Positions 25,295 to 33,177 of a stretch of DNA of 64,000 nt are shown here, in pieces; positions within the stretch are counted from its first letter, which is position 1; the number at the start of each line of letters is the position of its first letter. Position numbers and translations under genes: made by a program. The notes beneath the pieces were generated by a model, which did no database searches, was not told the origin of the DNA, and saw nothing but the letters and a program-made list of their open reading frames with translations. This DNA is from Streptomyces sp. 1222.5 (lineage in GTDB: Bacteria > Actinomycetota > Actinomycetes > Streptomycetales > Streptomycetaceae), in the NCBI RefSeq assembly GCF_900105245.1, contig NZ_FNSZ01000001.1, positions 3,534,001 through 3,598,000 of the forward strand, given 5' to 3'.

Positions 25295-25945
25295 TCACGA
25301 GCTCGCGAGCGACAGCTTCACCGCGAACCCGAGGAACAGCGCGCCGGCCGCCGAGGTCGCCGTCGCCGACAGCCGCCTGCGGCGGCGGAAGGCGGCGGCC
25401 AGGCGCGTGCCGCCGAAGATCAGCGCGCTGAGGTACAGGAAGCTGGCCACCTGGGCGAAGGCGCCGAGCACCACGAAGGACAGCGCCGGATAGGCGTAGC
25501 CGGGGTCGACGAACTGTACGAAGAAGGCGACGAAGAACAGGATCGCCTTGGGGTTGAACAGGCTGACGACGAAAGCACGGCGGAAGGGCCGCTCCACGGT
25601 GCCGGCGGCGGAGACGGCGTCCTCCACGGTCTTCTCCCGCCGGGTCCGCCACATGCTCCACGCGGTCCGCATCATGCCGATCGCGAGCCAGGTCAAGTAG
25701 CCGGCGCCGGCGTACTTCACGATCCCGAACAGCACGGCGTTGGCCTGGAGGAGCGAGGCGACCCCGGCGGCGGACAACGTCATCAGCACGGTGTCCCCGC
25801 ACCACACACCGGCAGCGGCCGTGTAGCCGGCCCGCACACCGCGACGGGCGGCCACGGACAGGACGTAGAGGGAGTTGGGACCGGGCAGCAGGACGATCAG
25901 CACAAGACCGGCCAGATAGGTGGGGAGATCGATGACGCCGAACAT
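25295..25945 (-). CDS. LysE-family amino acid exporter
   Basis: A 216-residue membrane exporter with five to six helices. It has the LysE/RhtB opening YLAGLVLIVLLPGPNSLYVL, the central GVWCGDTVLM and the FNPKAILFF segment of the family. The likely role is export of an amino acid or derivative. It is convergent with the monooxygenase (4-bp gap). The ATG at 25945 has no Shine-Dalgarno; GACACT seven bases upstream only weakly resembles a -10, so leaderless expression is uncertain. Confidence 0.9.
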   Translation of the reverse strand: MFGVIDLPTYLAGLVLIVLLPGPNSLYVLSVAARRGVRAGYTAAAGVWCGDTVLMTLSAAGVASLLQANAVLFGIVKYAGAGYLTWLAIGMMRTAWSMWRTRREKTVEDAVSAAGTVERPFRRAFVVSLFNPKAILFFVAFFVQFVDPGYAYPALSFVVLGAFAQVASFLYLSALIFGGTRLAAAFRRRRRLSATATSAAGALFLGFAVKLSLASS

Positions 25946-25992
25946 GAGAAGGAGTGTCGCACGGCGGTACGACGGCGTCTGCGGCGCCGGTC

Positions 25993-27573
25993 TCAGAACG
26001 CGTCGCTCGGCACGTGGCTCCCCCACACCCCGCGCAGCGCCCCGCACACCTCCCCCACGGTGGCCCGGGCCCGCAGCGCCTCCTTCATCGGATACAGCAC
26101 GTTGTCCTCACCCTCGGCCGCCTTCTTCAGCGCGTCCAGGGCCGAGTCCACCGCCGCCGAGTCCCGGGCGGCCCGCAGCTCGGCCAGCCGTGCCGTCTGC
26201 CGGGCCTCGATGGCGGGGTCCACCCGCAGGGGCTCGTACGGCTCCTCCTCGTCGAGCTGGAAGCGGTTGACGCCGACCACCACCCGTTCGCCCGCGTCGG
26301 TCTCCTGCGCGATGCGGTAGGCGTTGCGCTCGATCTCGCCCTTCTGGAAGCCCTGCTCGATCGCCGCCACGGCGCCGCCCAGGTCCTCGACCCTGCGCAT
26401 CAGGCCGACGGCGGCCTCCTCCACGTCGTCCGTCATGCGCTCCACCGCGTAGGAGCCCGCGAACGGGTCGACGGTCGCCGGCACGTCCGTCTCGTACGCC
26501 AGCACCTGCTGCGTCCGCAGCGCCAGACGGGCGCTCTTGTCGGTCGGCAGCGCGATCGCCTCGTCGAAGGAGTTGGTGTGCAGGGACTGGGTGCCGCCGA
26601 GCACCGCGCCCAGGGCCTGCACGGCGACCCGGACCAGGTTCACCTCCGGCTGCTGGGCCGTCAGCTGCACGCCCGCCGTCTGGGTGTGGAAGCGCAGCAT
26701 CAGCGACTTGGGGTTCTTCGCGCCGAACTCCTCCCGCATCACCCGCGCCCAGATCCTGCGCGCCGCGCGGAACTTCGCGACCTCCTCCAGCAGCGTCGTA
26801 CGGGCCACGAAGAAGAAGGACAGCCGCGGGGCGAAGTCGTCGACGTCCATGCCCGCCGCCACCGCCGTACGGACGTACTCGATGCCGTCGGCCAGCGTGA
26901 ACGCGATCTCCTGCACGGGCGAGGCACCCGCCTCGGCCATGTGGTAGCCGGAGATCGAGATCGTGTTCCACTTCGGGATCTCCGCGCTGCAGTACCGGAA
27001 GATGTCCGCGGTCAGCCGCAGGGAGGGGCCCGGCGGGAAGATGTACGTGCCCCGCGCGATGTACTCCTTGAGCACGTCGTTCTGGATCGTGCCGGTCAGC
27101 CGGGCCGCCGGGACGCCCTGCTCCTCCGCGACCAGCTGGTACAGCAGGAGCAGCAGCGCCGCCGGCGCGTTGATCGTCATCGACGTGGACACCTCGCCCA
27201 GCGGGATGCCGTCGAACAGCACCCGCATGTCCTCGATCGAGTCGATCGCCACGCCGACCTTGCCCACCTCGCCGTGGGCGAGGGGCGCGTCCGAGTCGTG
27301 GCCCATCTGGGTGGGCAGGTCGAAGGCGACCGAGAGACCGGTGGTGCCGTGGGCGATCAGCTGCCGGTAGCGGGCGTTGGACTCGGCGGCCGTGCCGAAG
27401 CCGGCGTACTGCCGCATGGTCCAGGGGCGGCCGGTGTACATGGTCGGGTAGACCCCGCGGGTGAACGGGTACGCGCCCGGCTCGCCCAGCTTCGCGGCCG
27501 GGTCCCAGTCGGCCAGACCGGCCGGCCCGTACACCGGCTCGACCGGCAGTCCCGACTCCGACTCGTGCGTCAT
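25993..27573 (-). CDS. Acyl-CoA mutase large subunit, methylmalonyl-CoA-type pocket, no B12 domain
   Basis: Catalytic TIM-barrel subunit of a coenzyme-B12 acyl-CoA mutase, 526 residues. Compared from memory with P. shermanii mutase (offset 33), pocket residues are kept: Tyr42, Thr44, Arg49, Thr52, Arg54, Tyr56 (Tyr89 equivalent), Gln164, Arg174 (Arg207 equivalent) and His211. Isobutyryl-CoA mutases carry Phe and Gln at the Tyr89 and Arg207 positions, so a carboxylated substrate such as methylmalonyl-CoA is favoured. The C-terminal cobalamin-binding domain is absent, so a separate small subunit must act in trans; none is in the window. ATG at 27573. Confidence 0.88.
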   Translation of the reverse strand: MTHESESGLPVEPVYGPAGLADWDPAAKLGEPGAYPFTRGVYPTMYTGRPWTMRQYAGFGTAAESNARYRQLIAHGTTGLSVAFDLPTQMGHDSDAPLAHGEVGKVGVAIDSIEDMRVLFDGIPLGEVSTSMTINAPAALLLLLYQLVAEEQGVPAARLTGTIQNDVLKEYIARGTYIFPPGPSLRLTADIFRYCSAEIPKWNTISISGYHMAEAGASPVQEIAFTLADGIEYVRTAVAAGMDVDDFAPRLSFFFVARTTLLEEVAKFRAARRIWARVMREEFGAKNPKSLMLRFHTQTAGVQLTAQQPEVNLVRVAVQALGAVLGGTQSLHTNSFDEAIALPTDKSARLALRTQQVLAYETDVPATVDPFAGSYAVERMTDDVEEAAVGLMRRVEDLGGAVAAIEQGFQKGEIERNAYRIAQETDAGERVVVGVNRFQLDEEEPYEPLRVDPAIEARQTARLAELRAARDSAAVDSALDALKKAAEGEDNVLYPMKEALRARATVGEVCGALRGVWGSHVPSDAF

Positions 27574-27654
27574 GGATGCCTCCGCGGTACGTCGTGCTCC
27601 CCCCTCACCATGCCCCGTAGTTCGGCGGCGGTCACGCGGGGAAGCATCCCCCGC

Positions 27655-28473
27655 ATGAGGAACACGGTCAGATCCGCCGCCGTACTCGCCTCGGCCGCCG
27701 CCCTCGCGGCCCTCTGCGGCTGCACCGTGCAGCCCGTGGGCCCGGACGGCAAACGCTCCTTGCCGGTGCACGTCGAACTGCCGTCGAGCCGGGCTCCCGA
27801 TCCCACCCGTTCGGCCGCCGGCACGCCCCCCGCGTCGCCGTCGCGGGTGCTGTGGTCGCGCGGCGACAGCGGGCCGGGCGTACGGGAGCTGCAGGCGCGG
27901 CTGCGCCAGGTGGACTGGCTGTTCGACGGGCCGACGGGCACGTACGACGACCTGACCGAACGGGCCGTCAGCGGCTTCCAGGGCAAGCGCGGACTGCCCC
28001 GGACCGGCGCGGCGGACTCCGTGACCTGGCGGCGGCTGCTGGCGATGACGCGTCCGCCGGGGAAGTGGGAGCTGTACCTGATGGGCGGTCAGCCGGCCGC
28101 CGCGCCCGATCCGCGCTGCATGACGGGACGGGTGCTGTGCATCAGCAAGACCAGCCGCACGCTGCGCTGGATGGTGGACGGGCGGACCGTGTCGACGATG
28201 TCCGTGCGCTTCGGCTCCCAGTACACCCCGACCCGCGAGGGTGTCTTCCGCGTCTACTGGAAGTCACGGCACCATGTGTCGACCCTCTACCACTCGTCGA
28301 TGCCCTACGCGATGTTCTTCAGCGGCGGCCAGGCGGTGCACTACTCCTACGACTTCGCGGCGCGCGGGTACGCGGGCGGCTCGCACGGCTGCGTGAACGT
28401 CCGGGACGAGACGGCGGTCGCCGCGCTCTTCGCACAGGTGCGGGGCGGCGACAAGGTCGTCGTGTACTGGTGA
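27655..28473 (+). CDS. L,D-transpeptidase lipoprotein with peptidoglycan-binding domain
   Basis: Envelope enzyme that forms 3-3 peptidoglycan cross-links or attaches proteins to peptidoglycan. The 272-residue precursor starts [18 protein letters not shown] and ends the signal with an unusual lipobox LCGC-T (Cys at -2). A Pro/Ser linker leads to a PG_binding_1 domain ([14 protein letters not shown], residues 73-130). The YkuD domain follows with the His of [11 protein letters not shown] and the catalytic SHGCVNVRD near the C-terminus. It is divergent from the mutase with an 81-bp spacer. Confidence 0.92.
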   Translation: MRNTVRSAAVLASAAALAALCGCTVQPVGPDGKRSLPVHVELPSSRAPDPTRSAAGTPPASPSRVLWSRGDSGPGVRELQARLRQVDWLFDGPTGTYDDLTERAVSGFQGKRGLPRTGAADSVTWRRLLAMTRPPGKWELYLMGGQPAAAPDPRCMTGRVLCISKTSRTLRWMVDGRTVSTMSVRFGSQYTPTREGVFRVYWKSRHHVSTLYHSSMPYAMFFSGGQAVHYSYDFAARGYAGGSHGCVNVRDETAVAALFAQVRGGDKVVVYW

Positions 28474-28686
28474 GAGAGGGATTCGGGGCGCGGGCGGGAC
28501 CGGGGGAACGTGTCCCGCCCGCGCCAGGTGCACGAGCCGTAGGTACGGGGGGAACCCCGGCTCAGTGCGACGGCCGATGACCAGTCGGCTCACTCATTAC
28601 TGCGTCGCGAGGTCCAAAAACGTCACACCTCTCGCGGAGAAATTTTCGCGGTGTCTAAAACCGCAGGTCACAGGGGTGAGCCGAGC
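28474..28686. other. AT-richer convergent spacer
   Basis: The 213-bp gap between the L,D-transpeptidase and the convergent sigma-partner gene holds an AT-richer island (about 28590-28672). It includes the imperfect inverted repeat CTCGCGGAGAAATTTTCGCGG near 28633, whose arms CGCG-AGAAA/TTTT-CGCG suit a terminator with a U-tract in either direction. No gene is seen. Confidence 0.4.
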
Positions 28687-29808
28687 TCAGAGAGCGGTGT
28701 AGGTCGGGCTCGGTTCCGGGGTCGGCGAGGTCCTGCCCGGTCGGCCGGGGGCCGTCGGGGCGAAGGCGGAGGGAGCGGGTACGGCACCGCGGCGGTGCCT
28801 GCCCCTGCCGCCGTCACCGTGCTCGCCGCCGCGCCTGCCGGGGTGGCTGTCGTCGTCCCCGCCCTGGCCGTCCCGGTCCTCGCCGCCCTTGCCCTTGCCC
28901 TTGTCGCGGCCCTTGCCGCCGCCCTTGCCCTGGTCGCCCTCGTCCTGGCCACCGGCGTTCGTGTCGTCCTTGCCGCCGGTGTGACCGGCCGCCAGGACGA
29001 CCTTGCAGTACCCGCTCACCCGCCCGGAGCCGCCCGCCAGGTGCTCCAGCGCACGCTTGCGGTCGGCGGCCGGTTCCCTGCCGTCCCGGATGTCGCGGCA
29101 GGCCGCGGCGACGACGTCCCACCCGGTGCCGGCGCTCGCGGAGGGCGGGGCGCCGGGGCCGGGAGCGTCGCTCGCCCCCGGGTCCTCGTCCGGGGCGGCG
29201 GCCTCGTCGGAGGCGCCGCCGGGGGTGCCCTCGGCGCTGCCACCCGGCGTGCTAGGCGCGATGCCGGACGGGGTGCGCGGGGAGGGCGAGGCGAGCGGTT
29301 CCCCGGAGGTCCCGGCGCTGACGGTGACGGCGGGGCCGGGGGGTTCGTCGTCGAACGGCGTGGGCAGCACCCCGCTCCCGGCCGCGACCGCGACCCCGCC
29401 GAGCGTGCCGACGGCCAGCGAGGCGGCGAGCGCGAAACGTGCCGGGCGGGCCCAGCGGGGGCGCCGCGCGGTGGTTCCGGTACGGCCCGCGCCGCCGATG
29501 CGGATCAGGCCCGCGTCGGCGCCGTTCGCGGGTGTGCCGGAGCGCCGGCCGGGGGCACGGGCGGCGAGATCCGCGGCGGTGCGCTCGGCGTCCGCGGCCT
29601 CACGGGCCTTGCGGAACGCGGCCAGGGCGGCCTCTTCACCGGGGAGTTCACCCGCGGCGGGGGCGGCTTCCGCGGCCAGTGCGCCGAGTGCCCGGGAGAG
29701 GCGTTCGGCCTGGTCACGTGCGCAGGGGTCGACGGCTTCCAGCGGCTCACCGCGCAGCAGGCGTTCCGCCGTCTCACGGTCCAGCCACTTGTCCTGCTCG
29801 TCGGCCAT
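28687..29808 (-). CDS. Membrane partner (putative anti-sigma factor) of ECF sigma cassette A
   Basis: A 373-residue single-pass membrane protein. The cytoplasmic N-terminus (1-115) is acidic and helical, with ERLLRGEPLEAVDPC and EEAALAAFRKAREAA. One membrane helix (about 122-145, FALAASLAVGTLGGVAVAAG) leads to a Ser/Pro/Gly linker. A small extracellular module ACRDIRDGRE...GRVSGYC has two Cys that may pair. A Lys/Asp/Gly-rich tail closes the protein. It lacks a zinc anti-sigma motif. ATG at 29808 overlaps the sigma stop (TGATG), the usual layout for a sigma factor and its membrane antagonist. The same architecture recurs in cassette B. The antagonist role is inferred. Confidence 0.7.
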   Translation of the reverse strand: MADEQDKWLDRETAERLLRGEPLEAVDPCARDQAERLSRALGALAAEAAPAAGELPGEEAALAAFRKAREAADAERTAADLAARAPGRRSGTPANGADAGLIRIGGAGRTGTTARRPRWARPARFALAASLAVGTLGGVAVAAGSGVLPTPFDDEPPGPAVTVSAGTSGEPLASPSPRTPSGIAPSTPGGSAEGTPGGASDEAAAPDEDPGASDAPGPGAPPSASAGTGWDVVAAACRDIRDGREPAADRKRALEHLAGGSGRVSGYCKVVLAAGHTGGKDDTNAGGQDEGDQGKGGGKGRDKGKGKGGEDRDGQGGDDDSHPGRRGGEHGDGGRGRHRRGAVPAPSAFAPTAPGRPGRTSPTPEPSPTYTAL

Positions 29809-30470
29809 CACATGTCCTTCTGCGTCCGCGCACGCGGATGCGTCACAGTGGCGGACGTCACCGCGTGTCCACGCGGTTCTCGCTGGGGTGGCAGCGCGTC
29901 GAGCACGCCCGCCGATTCCGGATCGTCGCCGAGCAGCTCCGCCAGCCGCTTCAGGCCCCGGTGCGCGGCGGTCCGTACGGCGCCCGCGCGTTTGCCGAGC
30001 GTCTCGGCCGCGGTCTTGGCGTCCAGGCCGACCACCACCCGCAGGACGACCGCTTCGGCCTGGTCCTGCGGGAGGCGCGCGATGAGGGAGAGGGCGCTGC
30101 CGGTCGCCAGGGCCTCGATGGCCTCGCCCGCCGTGTCGGACTCGGCGGCCCGGCCGGTCAGTTCGGTCTCGTCGCCGCCTATGGCGGGGCGGCGGCCGCG
30201 CATGCGTATGTGGTCCAGGGCGCGGTTGCGGGCGATGCGGGCGGCCCAGCCGCGGAACCGGTCGGCGTCGCCGCTGAACCGGTCGAGGTCCCGGGCGATC
30301 TGCAACCAGGCCTCGGACGCGACGTCCTCGGCATCCGGATCGCCGACCAGCGTGCGCACGTATCCGAGCAGCCGGGGATGCACCGCGCGGTACACCGTAC
30401 GGAACGCGGTCTCATCACCGTTCTGTGCTGCACGTACTGCGGCGGTCAGCTCCGCGTCGTCCCCCAGCAC
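29808..30470 (-). CDS. ECF-type RNA polymerase sigma factor (cassette A)
   Basis: A 220-residue group IV sigma factor. Region 2 spans about residues 10-95 with DAEDVASEAWLQIARDLDRF and FRGWAARIARNRALDHIR (-10 recognition). Region 4 spans about 130-185 with LPQDQAEAVVLRVVVGLDAKTAAETLGK and a helix-turn-helix ending AGAVRTAAHRGLKRL. GTG at 30470 has GAGGGAG 4 nt upstream; frames further upstream add low-complexity residues. The stop overlaps the start of the membrane partner. Its closest relative in the window is the sigma factor at 31844-32509, with which it shares most region 2 and 4 residues. Confidence 0.92.
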   Translation of the reverse strand: MLGDDAELTAAVRAAQNGDETAFRTVYRAVHPRLLGYVRTLVGDPDAEDVASEAWLQIARDLDRFSGDADRFRGWAARIARNRALDHIRMRGRRPAIGGDETELTGRAAESDTAGEAIEALATGSALSLIARLPQDQAEAVVLRVVVGLDAKTAAETLGKRAGAVRTAAHRGLKRLAELLGDDPESAGVLDALPPQREPRGHAVTSATVTHPRARTQKDM

Positions 30471-30674
30471 CGCACTCCCTCTACGCCTGTCTTCGGTCGG
30501 CGCGAAAGGCACGTTACGGCGTGAAACCGCTCCTCGTCCATGTCTGTAGAAGATGCAACTAACTCGTGACCGGGTACGGATGTGCGCAGGGTGAGGACCG
30601 GCCGTGGCGGGGTGTGACAGAAAACGCACTCATGGCGCTGTAGGAAGTACGGGCCCGCGCGGCCCGTCCGCGCG

Positions 30675-30716
30675 ACGGCCGGGGCCTCTCCTGTGGGGGG
30701 TGGCGGCCCCGGCCGT
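30675..30716 (-). terminator. Terminator between the two sigma cassettes
   Basis: Perfect 12-bp stem ACGGCCGGGGCC/GGCCCCGGCCGT with an 18-nt loop, 33 bp beyond the stop of cassette B's membrane partner. It separates the two tandem cassettes and implies a separate promoter for cassette A. Confidence 0.7.
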
Positions 30717-30748
30717 TGCCTTTGCGGGGCAGGGCCGGACGGCCGGAC

Positions 30749-31702
30749 TCACTTCTTGGCGTCGGACCTGCTGTTCGCGGTGGGGGAATCGCCGTTCTTG
30801 CCGTTGTTCTCATGGTTGTCGGCATTGCCGCTCCGGTCACTCTCGCCGGAGTTGTTCCCCTTGTTGGCGTTCGCGCCGGGCGAGGCCTCGGCGTTCCGCC
30901 CCGGCGAGCCCGATGGCCGGACGGCCCGCGCGATCAGGTCGGCGCAGTAGGAGGCGACCCGGTCGGGTCCGCCCGCCGCCGCCGCCAGCCGCTGCCGGGC
31001 CGTCGCCTCCAGGGCGTTGCCCCGGGCGCCGGCCCGCACGTAGGTACGGCAGTGGGCCAGGGTGTCCTTCGCGGTGTCCGGGTGCCCCGGCCGGGCGCCG
31101 GGAGCGGACGGGGACGCGCCGGCGGAACCGGGCGCGGTGCCAGGGGCCTGCTGGTTCGCGCGCACCGACGGGTGCGCCGACCGCGAGGTGTCCCGGCCGT
31201 CCGCCGTACCGGACCCGGCCGAGCCGATCGCGGCGACGGCGACCCCGCCCAGGGCGAGGCTCGCGAGCGCCACCGAGAGCGTGCCCTTCAGCGAGAACCG
31301 GGCCCGCCGGGCCGCCTTGGGACGCCAGTCGTCCCGGGTCCGCGTCCGCGCGCCGTGCACCCCGGACTCGCGGGCGGCCCGGAAGGCGGCCAGCGCCCGG
31401 TGCTCGCCCTCGGGTTCGGCACCGGACACGGCACCGTCCGCACGGAGGGCGGCGCCGAAGCCCGCCTCGAACCGGGCGAACTCGGCGGAGTCCGGAAGTT
31501 CGGGGGACCGGGTGAGTCCGGGGAGGCTCCGGTGCGCGCGGTGGCGGCGCTCGGGTGCGTCCCGGCGCCCGGAGGCGCCGTCCGGACGGCCGGCCGGATC
31601 GGCGGGTCCGGGGGTCCCGGCGTGGGCCGATGGGGAGACGGTGCCGCCAGGGTGTGCCCGCCGGCGGCCGGGCAGCCCGCCGCCGCTGTGCCGTTCACCC
31701 AT
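30749..31702 (-). CDS. Membrane partner (putative anti-sigma factor) of ECF sigma cassette B
   Basis: A 317-residue paralogue of the 28687-29808 product. The N-terminus is Gly/Arg/Pro-rich; EGEHRALAAFRAARES matches the EEAALAAFRKAREA element of the paralogue. A single membrane helix (LKGTLSVALASLALGGVAVAAI) follows, then a linker and an external module HCRTYVRAG...DRVASYCADL with the same two-Cys spacing. The Asn/Ser/Asp-rich tail replaces the Lys/Gly tail. ATG at 31702 overlaps the end of the small glycine-rich ORF (ATGGGTGA); an upstream ATG at 31801 in the same frame is possible but would run through that ORF. Confidence 0.65.
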   Translation of the reverse strand: MGERHSGGGLPGRRRAHPGGTVSPSAHAGTPGPADPAGRPDGASGRRDAPERRHRAHRSLPGLTRSPELPDSAEFARFEAGFGAALRADGAVSGAEPEGEHRALAAFRAARESGVHGARTRTRDDWRPKAARRARFSLKGTLSVALASLALGGVAVAAIGSAGSGTADGRDTSRSAHPSVRANQQAPGTAPGSAGASPSAPGARPGHPDTAKDTLAHCRTYVRAGARGNALEATARQRLAAAAGGPDRVASYCADLIARAVRPSGSPGRNAEASPGANANKGNNSGESDRSGNADNHENNGKNGDSPTANSRSDAKK

Positions 31703-31847
31703 GTCCGTTCCCGTCCCTCTGCGGTCCGCCCGGCCCACCGGACACGGGCGGTCCTCCGACCCCGTCGCGGGGGCCGGAACCGATGCTTCTCCCGTATCCA
31801 TACGGCCCGTGGCCGTCGCCGTTCATCTCACGGCCTGCGCCGTTCAT
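31695..31847 (-). CDS. 50-residue glycine-rich small ORF between sigma factor and partner
   Basis: Encodes MNGAGREMNGDGHGPYGYG followed by 31 more Gly/Pro-rich residues, ending GPQRDGNGHG. Its ATG overlaps the sigma stop as ATGA and its TGA falls eight bases inside the next gene (ATGGGTGA), so it is locked between both genes by translational overlaps. That double overlap is the main support. There is an internal duplication (MNGAGRE/MNGDGHG). No family is recognised. It could be a secreted or structural linker peptide, a regulator of the pair, or a relic of the partner's N-terminus separated by a frameshift. Confidence 0.5.
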   Translation of the reverse strand: MNGAGREMNGDGHGPYGYGRSIGSGPRDGVGGPPVSGGPGGPQRDGNGHG

Positions 31848-32509
31848 GTCGACTCCCCCAGCGTCCGGGGGTTCGCATCCGTCACACCCGCGTCCGCCGC
31901 GTCCGGCACGCCCAGGTGCCGGGCGAGCCGTTTCAGCCCGCGGTAGGCGGCCGTGCGGACCGCGCCGGGGCGCTTGCCGAGGACCCTGGCGGCGGCGGGG
32001 CCGTCGAGACCCACGACCACCCGCAGCAGCACGGCCTCGGCCTGGTCCCGCGGCAGCGCCCGCACCATCTCCAGCGCCCGCTCGGTGGACAGGGACTCCA
32101 GCGCCTGGTCGTGCGTGCTGTGCCCGCCGGGAAGGTCCATCACGCTCTGGTCGAGCGCGGCCGCCCGGGGCCGTACCCGCTGGCGGCGCAGGTGGTCCAG
32201 GGCGCGGTGCCGGGCGATGGTCGCGGTCCAGCCGCGGAATCCGGCGCCGTCGCCCTTGAACCGGCCGAGGTCGCGGGCTATCTCCAGCCAGGCGTCGGAG
32301 GCCACGTCCTCCGCGTCGTCGCCGACGATGCCCCGCAGATAGCCCAGCAGGCTCGGCTGCACGATCCGGTAGGCCACGGCGAACGCGGTCTCGTCGCCGT
32401 CCTGGGCCCGTGCGACGGCGGCTCCCAGTTCCCCGTCCTGCGGCTGCAGGCGGCGGCGTTCCCCTCCGTGGCCCAAGACCGTCCTCGTTCGTGCCGAGTT
32501 CATGGCCAC
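31844..32509 (-). CDS. ECF-type RNA polymerase sigma factor (cassette B)
   Basis: A 221-residue group IV sigma factor, paralogous to the one at 29808-30470. Region 2 reads DAEDVASDAWLEIARDLGRF and FRGWTATIARHRALDHLR; region 4 reads LPRDQAEAVLLRVVVGLDGPAAARVLGK then AGAVRTAAYRGLKRLARHLG. The stop overlaps the small ORF. The start is either GTG at 32509 or ATG six bases inside; GAGGGA lies 11 nt before the GTG. It is divergent from a hypothetical gene across a 242-bp spacer. Strong conservation of both regions suggests the cassettes may recognise related promoters. Confidence 0.92.
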   Translation of the reverse strand: MAMNSARTRTVLGHGGERRRLQPQDGELGAAVARAQDGDETAFAVAYRIVQPSLLGYLRGIVGDDAEDVASDAWLEIARDLGRFKGDGAGFRGWTATIARHRALDHLRRQRVRPRAAALDQSVMDLPGGHSTHDQALESLSTERALEMVRALPRDQAEAVLLRVVVGLDGPAAARVLGKRPGAVRTAAYRGLKRLARHLGVPDAADAGVTDANPRTLGEST

Positions 32510-32751
32510 CGCGTGGCGCGTCCCTCACGGTGCGACACGCTCCGACCGTGTCTCCGCCTTCCAGGATCATCAGCGTCGGGCCCCACAGAAATGTCACAGT
32601 CCCCGGCCGCCCCGCCGGCCGCACGCCCGCCGCCACGGCAACGGCCGTGGCTCCGCGCGCGGGACCGCCGACCGGACGGCATCCGCGGTTGTCAGTGCCC
32701 TTCCCTACGCTGCTCGCGCACCGACGAGGAAGCACGAGGGAAGGCATCGGC

Positions 32752-33177
32752 ATGGGCGGCAACTGCTGGACGGACACGGGCCCCTACCAGGAGGATCTGG
32801 CGGCGGCCTTCCGCCGGGCACAGGCGGAGGAACTGGCCGCGGACGACCACGGCTTCGGCGCCGGCCGGACGGCGGAGGAGCTGTGGCGCGACCCGGACTG
32901 GCAGGAGTACATCCTCACCGGCGGCACCGGCTCGGTCCTGGACTTCCCCCTCATGATCGACGCGACGGACCCGGACGACGGCCCCTTCCTGCGCCCGCTG
33001 ACGGAGGCCGAGATCCGCGCCTTCGCCCCCGGCGGCCGTCCCACCTTCGCCGAGTGGGACGCGGCCCTGGACGACGAGCGGCTGGACTTCCCCGACCGGG
33101 CGCAGGGCAGATGCACGGTGCTCTACACGGACGGTGAGCCGACGGCCATCGGTTACTGGGGGTGCACGGCGGACTAG
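32752..33177 (+). CDS. Hypothetical acidic protein, 141 aa
   Basis: I do not recognise a family. The ATG at 32752 has GGAAGG 7 nt upstream, and codon use fits a real gene. The product is acidic and soluble, with no signal or membrane segment. It has a helical N-terminal third (EDLAAAFRRAQAEELAADDHG), a Trp-rich middle (EELWRDPDWQEYIL) and a C-terminal part ending TVLYTDGEPTAIGYWGCTAD, which looks like an immunity-protein or SMI1-like fold but without enough evidence to name it. Its stop TAG shares the CTAG tetranucleotide with the stop of the convergent membrane gene. Confidence 0.75.
   Translation: MGGNCWTDTGPYQEDLAAAFRRAQAEELAADDHGFGAGRTAEELWRDPDWQEYILTGGTGSVLDFPLMIDATDPDDGPFLRPLTEAEIRAFAPGGRPTFAEWDAALDDERLDFPDRAQGRCTVLYTDGEPTAIGYWGCTAD

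Noticed and set aside
25954..27654. Forward frame opposite the mutase that runs into the L,D-transpeptidase
   Set aside because: Antisense shadow; the real protein begins with the signal peptide [10 protein letters not shown] at 27655.
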